Shown here: piece after piece, positions 12,236 through 27,200 of the stretch
Numbering within the stretch: position 1 is the stretch's first letter
How the letters are laid out: each line of letters starts with the position of its first letter
Origin: Euonymus europaeus
Taxonomy: Eukaryota > Streptophyta > Magnoliopsida > Celastrales > Celastraceae
Direction: 5' to 3'
Assembly (NCBI GenBank): GCA_963580455.1
Contig: OY756966.1
Span: 22,943,001 to 23,007,000, forward strand
Length of the DNA stretch: 64,000 bases
Position numbers and translations under genes: made by a program
The notes under the pieces: generated by a model
Database searches by the model: none
What the model was told of the DNA's origin: nothing
What the model saw: only the letters and a program-made list of their open reading frames with translations

Positions 12236-15200
12236 ATGTCTCGCCAAATGACGTCTTCTCACTTTCACAAATCCAAAACTCTCGACAACAAATACGTGAG
12301 CCGAAATTTTGTTCTGTCCTCGGAATTATGATTTTGCTTGTGGTTTTGTTTGGTTGACTGGAAAATTGAGGGATGAAGAAGCGGAAATGGAGATTTCCCT
12401 TTCTGTTTTCTGATACTTCTATTGTACCTGTTTTTCGTGTTTTCTTTACTATTGTGGGTATTCTTACTTGGAATTAGGTTTTAGTTTTATAGGTTGTTAG
12501 CTCAGTTGAAAAACTACTTAGTTAAAGTTTGCTTATGCATTTTCCCACCGGCAAACTGAGTAGCGGATGGAAAATGCTCTCACCCCCACTATGCTTCTTC
12601 CATACTATCTTGTTGGCTATGTGTGTATGTTGTCCTTTTCACGAAAAAGAATAGATCCTGGCATACCAAATCTTATTGCGATTCTTATAGACCTGAAACT
12701 GAAAGTAGTTAAGTAACCCTGTTATTGCTTTAGGCCCGTGTTAATGTATGTTTAACCCCTATTATTACTTTTAAAAAATGGGAAAAAGCACAACAGCTTT
12801 TGTCTCCCCTCCCAATGTCCCCACTTCCTGGTTGTAGCAAGAAGTGTAGACATTGTTGTTTAAGTGACTTACTTGAGTGTGGTTTTGTATTTACACATGG
12901 TAACTTGCACAGATGCTTGGAGATGAGATTGGGAAAGGGGCATATGGTCGAGTTTACAAAGGCTTGGATTTGGAAAATGGAGATTTTGTTGCTATTAAAC
13001 AAGTGTCATTGGAGAATATTGCTCAAGGGGGCCTCAATGTCATCATGGTTCGGTTTTAACATTTTTTTTTATATTTTTGTTGTACTTTCCGCTTAGTTTA
13101 ATTTTATGCTCCTTGAGCACTGAATTATGGAAACACATTCATATTTTGTCTCCTAATTGTGAGATATAATAATATAGAAAACATAATCTAAGAGTTTTGT
13201 GAGAGGATATTTCACATGGTAAATGGTAAACAATACTTGTGCACCAGAGTCAAGACGCTCGCAATGGGCGGGGTTGGGGACAAACAAGATTACGCATATC
13301 TTACCCCACGTAATATGTGGAGCTAAACCCTAAACTGTTTTCAGGAATTGGAATTGAACATGTGGCCTTTAAGTTGCATTCATGTAATGTAACTCTACCA
13401 CTGAGCCACATGTTTGCTTGGCCTATATGATATTTCACATCTGGAAGAAAATATTAATTCATGGGCTATTAACCTTTGTTTGAATATAGTGTTGATGCGA
13501 TGATTTTAGTTTTAACTTTTAACACAAGGTGCACAACTCAAGGTTAAATAATTTATTAGTTGGATTAGGTTAAGTGTTATTGGATTACTTATTGGAATGG
13601 AATGACATATGGTCAGGTGAAAAATTGGACTTGAAGTTGAATTATTGCTTCAAGAATTCCTGGTTTGTCTCATGTAGAATGCATAGGGAAAAAGTGGAAG
13701 GTTAGGTTATTTAAGGGATAGGAGTACCCTTAGTGTTTTTTGTTTGTTTGTAAGGATAGGAACCTTAGTTGATGAACTTAAGGTTATGATCCTGGGGAAT
13801 TTTTGTTATGTTAGTTCTTTATCTTTTCTGTTTCCCTTTGTTCGAGATTTATTCGTCTTTTGAAGTATTAATTCTCAAGATTTATTCTTTTGATTTTAGA
13901 TTGGATTAGTCAGGTAGAGTTATGTAGTGATGCTTTGTATTGGATATATTGGTAAAAGTGGGGAAAAACCAAACTGAATTAGGGTTTAGTGTGGAAATTT
14001 TGTTCCAGATTTTTTTCCCCGAATGCAAAGAAGATTTTATTAAGGCTTTAAGGAGGTGCAAATGGAGACAGAGTTATGAAAAAATTGATCAGAGAAATTA
14101 TCAGTTTAACAATTTCAACAATCCAAAACTTATACTTGCTCTTATGACGATAGAGTAATCTATTTATTTGGTTGTAATTACTATCATGCTCCTTGCTAGT
14201 ACTTCCTTTTGTAAATGCCAATCTTACTGTCTTGGGTCATTCAGGTGTTGAAGTTATTGATTTGGGGTTGTCAAAATGTTGAGTCTGATATTTTGTAATG
14301 TTCACCAAAGAATATAAATATTTCAATCCTCGTATTACATTTATTTTCCTAGAAACAATGCTTCACATTGTGGGGGTAAGGCTGTGTAAATTTTCCTTTT
14401 GTTGACCTCACCTCCACTGCGCGGGAGCCTTGACCATGGAGTTGTTTACATTTTACCTTCATTATCTATTTTTCATGCTGTTTTTGTTCCTATTTTTTGA
14501 CTGAAATTCCTGTTATTGTTTATGATCTAAGTGCATTTGATATTTTGGCATATACCTGTGTTTCTTTTTCCCATTTAGTCGGAATATTTTTTTGTTTGCT
14601 GGAAACATTTGATTTTTTTATTGACCCTATATAAATATAGTTTAGACTCTAGTATTGAAAGTTATATACATTGCGAATTCTGATGAGAATGTTATCATGT
14701 TCAATCACATATTTTGGAAAATTGGAACCATAGCTGTATGGTTTTAGTTTGTAGGAATACTATCTTAGAAAAATGTATTACATTGCGAATTCAGATTAAA
14801 GTGTTATCATTATTTGTTATAATTTTGATTGTATATTTTGGAAAATTGGAAACAGATCTGTTATGGTCTTAGTTTGTAGGAATACTACTTATAAAAATGT
14901 ATTTTTACTTCCATTGGAAAAATGTATTTCGAAAGTTTTTACTCACCAGTTACTGTTTCCCTTTTGCATACACATATATACTCATTTGTACAAATACTGT
15001 TATCGTATTATAAGGAATTTTTACTGGACTGTTAAAGTTTGACTGACCAATGGCTATTTCCCTTTTGCATATGCTATCTTTGGCGTGATGCTTAACATTT
15101 CAGCAAGAAATTGACTTATTGAAGGTACCCCTTTTCATTTCTTATCACATTTACATTTCTATTTTGTTTCCATTTTATGCTGTTGATGTACTTAGCTGAT

Positions 15201-18200
15201 GCTTTACCTGGAGTTGGGTTTTATGTTAATCAGGAACATGTTTGAGATAGGCTAACATTGTTATATTGTTGGGCTTTGGCTGTCCTTATCCATCCATGTT
15301 CAATCATTTCCCAATTTGTCATATTTTGGAATTTATAATTTCTGCCCATGGAAAGTGGTTAGCTTCAAATCTTTGGTGAAGTTAACAAGATATACATAAT
15401 AATTGGGATGGAATTTACTGATCAAATATTGAATTTACCTTCTTGTTGTTGCCCTGCTTTTGTTTTAATGTGCTATTATTTGATGACCCTCTTGACTGTT
15501 TGTGTCAATAAATTTAGACAACTTTGGAATAATATCTATTGCGGCTTTAAATACATCATTGTATGCTATTTGGAATTTGGATGCAGAATTTGAACCACAA
15601 AAATATTGTGAAGTATCTTGGATCACTGACGACGAAAACTCACCTTCACATTATTCTAGAGTGAGTGAACTGACATAGTTTCACAGAGCAGTATGGCTTT
15701 GGTGCAACATGGAACTATGCTTTGATTATTCGTTCTTTTTCCTGTCAATGTATCCTGTAGGTACGTTGAGAATGGTTCACTTGCAAATATAATAAAACCA
15801 AATAAGTTTGGTCCTTTCCCGGAGTCATTGGTGGCTGTGTACATATCTCAGGTATGATCATTTTTGTTTTCTCTCACTGCTTTGTTATGGGGCTTACTTT
15901 TATTAGTTCATGCTAATTTCTTATGATACAGGTCTTGGAAGGCTTGGTTTATCTGCATGAACAAGGTGTCATCCATCGGGATATCAAGGGTGCAAACATT
16001 CTGACAACCAAAGAGGTATTATAGATTTATAGTAGAGTTTTTTTTCACCTTTCTTTTTAAAATATTTTTGGGTGTTACAGTAAAATCTCTCTATAGTGAA
16101 TTAGTGATACTCTATATAGGAATAACCTCGATGTAGTCATAAAAATTAAAAAATTTGGGTCCCAACTTGTACTATTAAGTTGTAACTACACCTCTATTAA
16201 GTTATAACCTTCTTATAGTAATAAAATTAGTTTGGTCCCACCATTATGACTCTAGAGATTTTACTGTAGTAGGGGTGTGTGAATTGGAATCTTCCTGGTT
16301 TAAAGTTTTGGATAGGGTTTTAACTTTTAAGTTATCAAAAAAAGAAAGAAGATTTCTACTTTAGGATCATTCAAGCGTTTGAAGGAGTTTCAAACTAAAA
16401 ATTGAAATTTAGACCCCTCTATTCAAACTGAATTTAGAGATTTCCATTGCCATCCTTTGTAATTATGTAACTGGTGGTAGCTTGTGAAACTAATCTCACA
16501 AGTGACATTCTAATTTGAAGGGGACTGGTTCATGTTAGCTGGTGTTACATGTGCAAGAACAATGGTGAAGATGTTCATCATCCCTTAATTCACTGGCCGG
16601 TGGGCTTGGAACAATTATGAACTATAGGTTCAGCTGGGTCATGCCAGAGTACATGGAAAACCTTCTTCTTTATCGGAACTATGGTTGCCCAAGCCAAAGA
16701 AAGAGGAAAATTTGTATGGGAGCCATTCATGACATGTGATGGACTATTTGGAAGGACATAAACAGGAGATGCTTCAACAACTTAGAATCACATCATCATA
16801 AAAAAGATTGCTGTTGAAACAAAGAAAATTTATTTAGTGCAGCATTATTTTATTCTTTTTCCTGCCATTCCTTGTTTTCTCCCTATACATCGTTCAATAA
16901 AATTGCTTATTATCTATTGGGAAAAATCATTTCTCTACCATCATATGTGCACGTCTGTATCTTAGATTGTTTGAAAAGCATCATCCTGAGATTTTGTGCA
17001 TTGTCAATTCTCCTTGTTAATCTATAACGATGGTTGTTTTAATTTGTTTTCCTTTTGGCTGGTTTCCATGAAATAGCTGGTTGAATTTTTTTCAGGGTCT
17101 CGTAAAACTAGCTGATTTTGGTGTTGCGACAAAATTAAATGAGGCTGATCTTAATACTCATTCGGTTGTTGGGACGCCATATTGGATGGCACCAGAGGTA
17201 ATTGTTCATAGTTTTTGTTGGTATAGTTGCTAATTTTTTGTTTTTATAATTTTCTTTTTACAATTGACATTTGTATGAGGTGGACCGATCATTTTTGGTG
17301 ATTTTGTTTATGCGAGGTCTTTAAAACTATACTGAATGGTTGAAACATAGATTTAGGTAGTGTCCTATCGGTGGTGATTTTCAGTGCTTTCTTTTGGTCG
17401 TTGAAAGCAAATATGTAATTTGTAGTATGTATTCTAGTTATAGGTTTTTTTTAGATGTCTGGAAAAGTTGCACCCAGTGTAGAAGCCTAGAAGGGCAAGG
17501 CAAAATGAAATCATCAGGTTTACTGTTGCATCCCTTCATTGCATGGGCATGGGTTATGCATCTTTTCATCCCTCCATTGCCTGGGCTTGGATTATGAATG
17601 CATGACTAAGATATGTGTAAAACAATTAACAATACTGGAAATATAATACGTGGGAAATGTTTATGATGCATTTTGTCTGGTATCTGCAAGGGCAAGGGCA
17701 AGGTCTTATACTCTTATGTTTATGAAACTGATTTTCAGGTTATCGAATTGTCTGGGGTTTGTGCTGAATCTGACATTTGGAGTGTTGGGTGCACAGTGAT
17801 CGAACTTCTGACATGTGTGCCTCCTTATTATGATCTTCAACCTATGCCAGCTCTCTATCGTATTGTTCAGGTTTGCTCACGTTCTTCTCTGTTTCCAACT
17901 TACCATTAAAGAGAAATGCCTCCTGTCAATTCCACTAAGTTATTTTGAATTCTTTCCACCATTATTTCTTGCTTATGTTGGTCAATGTTTCTTACTGCTG
18001 GAACTTCTGGAATCCTCAGAATGTGTTTCACTTTCTTTCTGGACTCTGGAGTAAATTGTTTGACTGGTTGAATTTAATTTGAGAAAATATAATAATATGT
18101 GTAATACATAGTCTAGATGGCCCTGATCAATATTTTTTTTTATATTTATTTCATTTCCAGAGTACCTATAATTGCAACAGGTTTGGGATGAAGTGGAATG

Positions 18201-21200
18201 TCTCTTGCAGATCTTAAATTTCTATTATGAAAATTTTCACCATTATATCTTGCTTGTGTTGCTCAACGTATAATTTTTTCTCTCTACGGGGTCTTCTTGA
18301 ATAATTATAACCGCAGTATGTTCTGTTTCATGCAAATTGTTTGGCCTGTTGAATACAAAAATTCTAGATGACCATGATGAATAGTTTTTTTCCTTTTCTT
18401 TTCTAACATTGTGTCTTTATCTATGACTGCTAAACGAGTTGACCCCTATGTTGTTTGTCATAAAGGATTCAATGATAGTGGTGGTTTCAAAAATATATTC
18501 TTTTTTATTCAGGATTTGCAACCTCCACTACCTGACAGCTTATCTCCAGACATAACGGATTTCCTGCGCCAGTGCTTCAAGAAGGTAATGTGGATAAGTT
18601 ATTTTCTATGTTTATGCCTACGGCATTTAACAAAAACAAGGAAGTATTTTATGATTGAATTTAACTTTAAATGATAATTGTCTCGTCTCACAAGCTACTC
18701 TATGGAAATTCAAAGGGAAGGTCAAGATGGATGGAAATGAATTGTATAGTATTACTATTTTATGAATGCAATGTGATTAAAGGATAGAAAACAACCAAGC
18801 CTTTCAGCATGTTATTCTTCATTATTTATCTTTCCTACCTAGCTTCGAATGTTCATTTGTGTGGAATCAAATGTAGACAAGGAGGTATGAGTATTTTGTT
18901 TTGCTTTTGATGCATTCTTGTGTCTCACGCTTTAGAACCATCCATGTGAAGCTTCTGTAGGTTAGAGATTTCAAATACTCAAGTAATTGTGTTAAGTGTG
19001 AGCTGTGAGTTGGATGTTTAAGTGTGATTAGATAACCTTGTTGACACCTGATGAGAATTATGCAGTTTGGTGTGCCTAACCACACACTGGATTTTAATGA
19101 GATATTGTAGACAGGGGAATTCCATCGAGTTTAGAGGCGAATAGCTAATCTGTCTGTAATAGTAATTTACACATTCTAAGATACTACCAGTCGCTCTTTA
19201 GAAGCTGTTTTTTTTCTTTTCAATTTTCATTGGAAACTGTACGCAATATTGGTATTGACGAGTAAAATGGAACAATAACTCGTGGGAAAACTGGAGAGAA
19301 TGTGGATGTCGCTGGAAATAATTTTTGGAACTGAAGATCTAAAATCGTTTGCAAACTAAACTGGCCCTTAATTGGTAATCTTCATAGTTTTTGGAAACAG
19401 GTTAACTCCTTTGTGATCATTTTTGTTTTGTAGATGCCACTTTAACACTCATCTTATTCTCAGAATCTTTAGGCCAATACAGAGTGAAAAAGATAAAAAA
19501 AAAAAGGTTTGTATCAAATGAGAATTCTGGGACAGTAGCTAAGGGGTGGAAGTATATACTTAATGGATTAGGTCACGCCCTAAAGTTGCACGTGACGTGT
19601 ACTTTATTCATTAATGTTATTCCGTAATCCATATATACAATGACTTCCATATTTCAGGATGCTAGTCAGAGGCCTGATGCAAAAACTCTGCTGTCTCACC
19701 CGTGGATACAAAATTGTAGGCGTGCTTTGCAGTCACCTCTTCGGCATAGTGGAACTCTAAGGTAGATATTATAAATTTATAATATGTATCATTTTCTTAT
19801 TTTGTTTTTTTTTGTCAGGAAATTCTACATAAAAATTGTTCCTTTTGTTTTTTGGGTCTTGTTCATCTTCTCAAACCTGGCATGAAGTCTCTCTCTCTCT
19901 CTCTCTCATTAGTTTTCGAAAGTTGGTAGTTTTTTCCTCTCTCATTTTAATGGACCCGATTCTTCACTGATCTGGTACTCTTAAGAGTTTTATTGCCTCT
20001 TGGACATCACAGAGTTTCTTTTGTTTCTTCAAGGCATTTTTTGTTAGCTGCCTGACATTGTTCCTTTTAAGATCGTAGTATAAGGGATTTAGAAGATGTA
20101 TTTCCTTTTCTTTGGAATCTATTTGGCAGAAACATAGAGGAAGATGTTCCTCTGGATGAAGAAACTTCAAATGGAGATAACCAGAGCACTAGTGGAAGCC
20201 ATCAAATAGAGAAAGCTGAAGAATCTCCCTTGAATTTCGAAACTGTGAGATTGTATTACTGTGACTTTACATCTCAGAATGTCTTTGCATTGCTTTACTT
20301 ATTTGGATATCTCCACTTCAGGATTCGAACACAAACTTATTGTCAACAAAGGTTGCTGGTATGATTGAGTCTAATAAGGATCAAGTTTCTAACGGTGATC
20401 TTACTGGGGAAAATACCAATAATTTAGAAACTGATCTTCAGTCAGATCAAATTCCCACCTTGGCTATCCATAAAAAGTTGTCTTTACATGCTGGTTCTAG
20501 TATATCTGACAATGAAGTGGTGGCTACTCATGATCAGATTGAGCTTCAAAAGGTGACGCAGAGAGATGATCAGGTTGTAGTTCTGAATAATGGTGAGGTG
20601 GAATCTTCTGATGCAGGAAGGAATGCGGTTTTTGTAATGCATGGGGGAAAAGGAAGTTCTGTAGAAAATAGCGGATCATTTGGTTTCGAAACAAGAATTG
20701 AAGACAATAGCCTTCAAAAGGTGATTCAGGGTTTTGTGATGAGTGGTTTCTATAATTGCATTCTGTTGATATGTGGTGAAAATGTTTTTGTAATTCAGGG
20801 GTTTTGATATTATTCACTTGTAATCTCTATGCTATTCTGCTGTTGCATCTTTACACAATGCACATGTGTCCTACATCCTTGTTTTTGTGTTACTAGGGGC
20901 TTAATTGTCAATTGCTGAAGTGAAATTTGAATAAAATTATCATGGCATGATTATGTGCATCTTGACATTCTCTCATGCTGTGCATCATTTTGTTTCATTT
21001 TTCAATTGAGAACATAAATATTTTTTTGGTTTTTCCATTCAAAGGCTGGGGAAAAGCTTGTTTCTCAAACTGTGTTGTGAATAAGGTGTTTTTCTGGGGC
21101 TCTTGTTGATTTCTCTTTTGAATCGGGGCTTTTATGGAAGCTTTATTTGTAATGCATCTATGAGAGGTAGCAAATAGCCAGGTGTCCTATTTTCTCTTTT

Positions 21201-24200
21201 GGGTAAGTGGCAGGGGTCCTATGCTAAACAGGGATACTCAAATAAGTATGTAGAAGGAAAATTGCTTCCTAGAAGTTTTCTAAATAGAGTGCAAGTATTT
21301 AGTTGGGTCTATGGAAATAAACTTTCTTTCTAGAAGGTGGAAGGCATATCATACAGGAATATGACGGCGAAAGTACCCAATTCCATTAAAACTTATGCCC
21401 TCTCAAAGCTTAAATCCCTGATTAAAGTGTCAGATTTAAATGAATTTAGAATCTTCTATGGAGCATGACACTCAACTGTGATTTGGTTTCCTTGTACATA
21501 TGGAAGTTATATTCAGGTGAAGAATTTTGTTAGAGTGCAATGCCTGCATCCATATTTTTTCAGTGACTTTTTAGCAGATTGCAGATTCTGGCCTTGGTAG
21601 CCTGCCAAAGCTGATTTGCAATATCGCGTTCTTATTGTTTACATGTTTGCTAGAATTATGCACAATGCACTAGTTGTATGTGAGTTTTGTTTTATAAACT
21701 TCAACTGCAATCTTTCAGTGCCGACAATTGTTTGGATTAAAATGACATCTGGATATTCTACTAGCTGTATTACCCTATATTTGGTATTCCCCTGTACTTT
21801 TTGCTTATGGTATTTCTTCTGTTAATTTATGGTTGTTGATTTTTGCCAATCACTAAGTAATGAATTATACAAGTTTATCTTTGAAGACGGAAAATGCAAT
21901 CATGATCTTGGGAGGAAATGGGTTGAATAGATTCAGCGACACCCCTGGAGATTCTTCGCTCGATGACTTGTTTCGTCTATCAGGTAAGAACCTGGGCAGT
22001 CGAGCAGCTGAAGCTTCAACTTCTGCAACAAAATCAAATGTGAACCAAGCAAATGTAAGTGTTGCTGAAGCTGACAAAAGTGATTTAGCTACAAAGTTGA
22101 GGGCGACAATTGCCCAAAAGCAAATGGAGAATGAAATGGATAAGACAAATGATGGTGGCAATTTGTTGCGGCTAATGATGGGTGTTTTGAAGGATGATGC
22201 GATTGATATTGATGGTTTGGTATGTTAGTATATGATGTGTCTAAATTGTGAAGTTTTGCGTATTTGTTTGCTGTTCTTAACATTGATCTATAAGAGCAAT
22301 TGCTTTGTTTAACAGGTTTTTGATGAAAAAATGCCTGCAGAAAGCCTATTTCCTCTGCAGGTAACAAGGCTTTCTTCTCTTTTTCTGTGGTTAACAATCT
22401 TTAGTGATTCATTTTTGTCAGTCTATGCATTTTGGACTTGCACTTGTGATATATATTGTGATTGTTTTCGGACTTATTAAGTTATTTTTAGGCTTATGGT
22501 AGTTTGCTTTGTTATGCGCATGAGTTTTATGGCGTCATAATTTCTTCTTGAATATTCTTTGAGGACAACTGTAAATTCACTCTAAAGCAGCCTCGTGCAT
22601 GTTTAATCATATGTGTTCTATGTTTTAGCCGTTAGCTACCGTTGTGTGTACAAACTGTTGGGATGTGAGAAATTGTTCATATGCTTGATTGCATATATGG
22701 TTTTCTTTGCCCATCTCCTTTCAACTGAAATGAAATCTACCAGCTCTTTTTTTTTATCCTAATCTCTTGGCCCTTTTTGTATCCTAATATTTTGGAAAGT
22801 GTCTTTACGATCTTCACTCACTCTCCCAGTTGCTATAGTGCTCCAGGTTCCTGCCTTGCATGAATTGTACCACCATATCTGGAATATCTCTTAGCCATGT
22901 TTCGTCTGACACACTTTTTTGTGTCGCGCTGCTTGTACATTTGTGAAAAACTAGATCTTAGACATTCTCGCGTGGAAAACTGGTCGAAGCAATGGAAAGT
23001 AAGGGGCTGTGCATTCTTATAATTGTTAAAGGAAAGAGAAACTAGGTTTTGCACTCTTTTTAGGTGTGTAGCATGTTCTTTAGGAGTTCCTTCATAGATG
23101 TGTGCCTTCATTGCCTTTCAAGTTGCAACACCATAGGCACGTTTTATGATTGTAATTGCTACTCTTTCCATTTGGGGATGTCATATTTCACACTGTGAAG
23201 AAAGTTAAAATCATTACTTTTCTGGATAGCCCTTTTGGGAAAAAAAAACATTAAACATAAGATTTTGTTAAAATCATTTATCTAAAGTTGTTTGCATAAA
23301 AGACCACTATGGTAGATGATCGGTATCCATGTCTTTGTGGAAATTAAACTAGTCAAATGCCAATGCGATCCAGAGAGAGCATGATTTTTTTAACTGAATG
23401 GTGATGGTGATCAATATCACTGCGTGTTATATGCAAGCTGTGGGAAATGTGTTCCCTTGATATCTAGTTGTTTGCAAAAAACTTTAAAATGTGGTAAATT
23501 ATTCAATTGGAACTAGAGGATAAAATCTTCTTGCTACAATGCACTAGTAATCTGATAATTATACATTAACGATTAGTCAAGTGCGTGCATGCTGTTGTTT
23601 CTGGTATCTGCAGATGATTTCAAGAAAATCTGGTCCCGTGCTATGGACTATTCTAGAAGATATTGGAAACGATTGTTTTAATTAGTGAACCTTGTGCTTT
23701 CTCCCTTCTTTGCTTGATATATTTATTTCTTACTACTCTGAGATCTTAATCTATGGGGTTTTCTTCATTGCCTTTTGCTAGTTTTTGTTTGATTTATTCC
23801 TTGCTTCTCAGGGCTTAATGATGTACTGAAACCCAAAACTGCTATGTAATATTTATACTTCATAAATGTCTTCTTTAATTCATACCGTTAAGCGTGTTGC
23901 TCCCCGTGACTATTGTATGGATCAAACAGATTATGGAAATTAACTGTGGGAATGGTTAGTTATAGCCTCTGAATTTGTTGTTGTTGTTAATTAACATGGA
24001 AAAGTTATAGTATTATTTTGTTTTTGCTTGCTAGGCTGTCGAATTCAGCAGGATGGTTGGTTCACTAAGACCTGAGGAATCGGAGGATAATATCGTGTCT
24101 GCATGTCAAAAGTTAATTACTATCTTTAACCAGCGCCCTGAACAGAAAATGCTTTTCATTACCCAGCATGGTTTTCTTCCTCTAATGGAATTGCTGGAGG

Positions 24201-27200
24201 TTCCTAAAACACGTGTAAGTCATTCAATAGGTCTTCTTGCTTACAATTAAATTGCTTACATCATTATTAGCTTCAGCATGAAGCATTTTATCAACATATT
24301 ATGAGAACATAAATATTTCTGATGCAGGTAATGTGTTCTGTGCTTCAACTTATAAATAAGCTTGTGAAAGAGAACACTGATTTCCAGGAAAATGCTTGTC
24401 TTGTTGGCTTGGTAAGTTTTATGTGCACAATTTTTTTTGTAACGTCAAAAAAGGGTTAACATTCTGTAGCAACTGCTATATTTTTTTCCCTATTTCGTTT
24501 GCGTACTGCATTAGTGGATATTACTATGAGAAAAGTTATCCTAATTATTAGAAGATTTGTTCCTGGAGGAAAGCTCTATTTTCAACTATTAGGTTGTACA
24601 GTAGGCCAACCTTTTTTTTTTGCCCGCATATTTGATGAGCATTGGAATACTGGGCATTGGCTTGGAGCTCTGTCTACGTTTTGTTTTTAGTACAGTAAAT
24701 GAGTTACACTTGCATGGATAGCTTTTTTTCTTTTCTTTTCTTTTGGTCGCTAAGTAGCATGTTTTGTCCTTGTTTTCTTTGTGCTCTGTATTTTTTGGGT
24801 AATACTCCTCTCCTTCAATTGATGTGCCTTCAGCTTAAGGACACAATTGTCATTTCTATTGATGTGCCTATGGCGTGAGAACATGATTGTAATTTATGTT
24901 CTATATAGTTTTGTTTATTTGCAAGTTACATGACAGATCCCTGTGGTGATGAGCTTTGCGGTACCAGATTGTCCCCGTGAAGTTCGCATGGAGGCAGCTA
25001 ATTTTCTGCAGCAGCTTTGCCAGTCTAGGTTTAGAGTTTGTTCCATATGTTACCTTTCTTCCAACCCAAGAGCAAAAGAATGGATTTGGACTTAAAAAGG
25101 TGTTTTCTTCCATGCAGCTCCTCCACATTACAGATGTTCATTGCATGCCGTGGGATACCTGTCTTGGTTGGATTTTTGGAGGCTGATTATGCAAAGTACA
25201 GGTTTGTAGTTCTCCAATCTATGAAGGGGGCATTTTAATGATTTTATTGTTAAGGGTGTGAAAAGTTCCTCATGTGTGTCATTTTGGTTGGCCATGCAAG
25301 CAAAATTCCGCTAAAAAGTAAATATTGTTGTATTAAGCTCGAGTTAAAATGGAAAATTCCCTTACATGTATTGATAGGCTTATTCTTAATTGTCATGAAA
25401 AGAGAAAATTGGTGACATGTTTGAATACTTGTTATTTGGTGGCAGATAGTAGATGCTATAGATATTCATAACTTTGTAGAAACAGAAAGCGGTTAGCTTT
25501 TACAAGGAGTAAACATGATGTCTTTATCAACATGAAATTAGTTGCAGACTGTTTAAATTATTTACCTATCAGAGCAATGCATTCACCACGGAAGGATAAG
25601 ATTGTGAATCTGGTGTTAAAAAGCAATGCCCACTATGAAATTAGGTCCTATATTATTAAGTTTCTTAACTGAAGTAAATGTTTGTAAGAAACTTTCATAT
25701 TTGTAGCGCCACCTTCAGTGGTTAGCGTGTTCTTTGGCACATCATTTGGACACTCATCTCTAATCTCTTTGTGTTGTTCCGTCTACGATATCCTCGTTTC
25801 ACTTTTCTTTTCTTTTTAACATATGGGATGATTCAATTTTCACATCCAGAGAAATGGTTCAATCCTTTCTTTTTAACATATGGGATGATTCAATTTTCAC
25901 ATCCAGAGAAATGGTTCACCTTGCTATTGACGGCATGTGGCAAGTCTTTAAGCATCAGGGATCAACTCCGAGGAATGATTTTTGTCGAATAGCTGCAAAG
26001 AATGGGATATTGCTTAGGCTTATAAATACTCTTTATAGCTTGAATGAGGCTACTCGATTAGCATCCATATCAGTTGGTGCCATTGATGGTCCAGTCCAAA
26101 GACCACATTCAGGTCAACTGGATTCCAAGCATCCCATTTTCATTCAGAATGAGATAGCTCTTTCTGCCTCTGATCAGTCGGGTGTTCTTAAAGTCAAGAA
26201 TGGAATAGTTGATCCAAGTGGTATGCTAGAACCTTCACGGACTTCAACTTCAAGTCTGCAAAGGTTGGATGCCAATCAACCCGATTACCAACATCTTCCC
26301 ATGGACACTGATAGATCTCAATCTAGCAATGCAACATTGGAAACTTCAGCTGCCACGAAAGTTCCAGATCCATCACCTTTGGATCAAACTGTGCATTTAG
26401 GAATTAAGGAACTGTCAGGCACTACGTTTAAAGAGCGGGATATTGTAGATCGTTTTAAAGTCGACCCTTCTCGAACTGAAGTTGACCTTAGAATGCAGCG
26501 AGTCGCTAATTCTGGTAGTAGAACATCTATCGATAGACCACCAAAATTGACAGAAGGTGCATCAAATGGTTTTGCTGGTACAGTAGCCACTCAACCAGAA
26601 CAAGTGCGACCTCTTTTAAGCTTGTTGGAAAAGGAACCCCCTTCTCGACATTTTTCTGGGCAGCTTGAGTATGCGCGCCAGCTACCAGGAATGGAGAGGC
26701 ATGAAACTATACTGCCTCTACTTCATGCATCTAATGAAAAGAAAACTAATGGCGAATTAGACTTTCTGATGGCAGAATTTGCAGGTAATTTGAATGTTGC
26801 CCCATTATTTTCTTTCTCAAATTGGTGGAAATGTTAATATAGACCCCTCATTTTCTGATCAATTTTGTTTGCTGTTGGGATAACAATTTTCTTCGAACCT
26901 GTGTTTTCATGTATGTGTTTGTATTATTTGGATCTCTTTTTCCCTAACTGTTTTGCCCCATTCGATTTATGATTCAAATGCTTAAGATATCCAATTTCCT
27001 TGAGATTCTGAATCCATTCTTACCATTGACTCCTTACCCAAATAAGAAAAAATCGTATTTGACAGTTTTTTTTCTTCTAATTTTATATCACCATTCTGTA
27101 TTTGTGTTGTATTTCTCGAGGTTAATCATATTGTTGTGTGGTTGCACAGAGGTATCTGGACATGGAAGGGAAAATGGAAATTTTGATCATGCATCCAGAA

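Noticed and set aside
17673..17909. Separate kinase-fragment gene
   Set aside because: It is exon 8 of MAP3K epsilon (17739-17870) with flanking intron read through.
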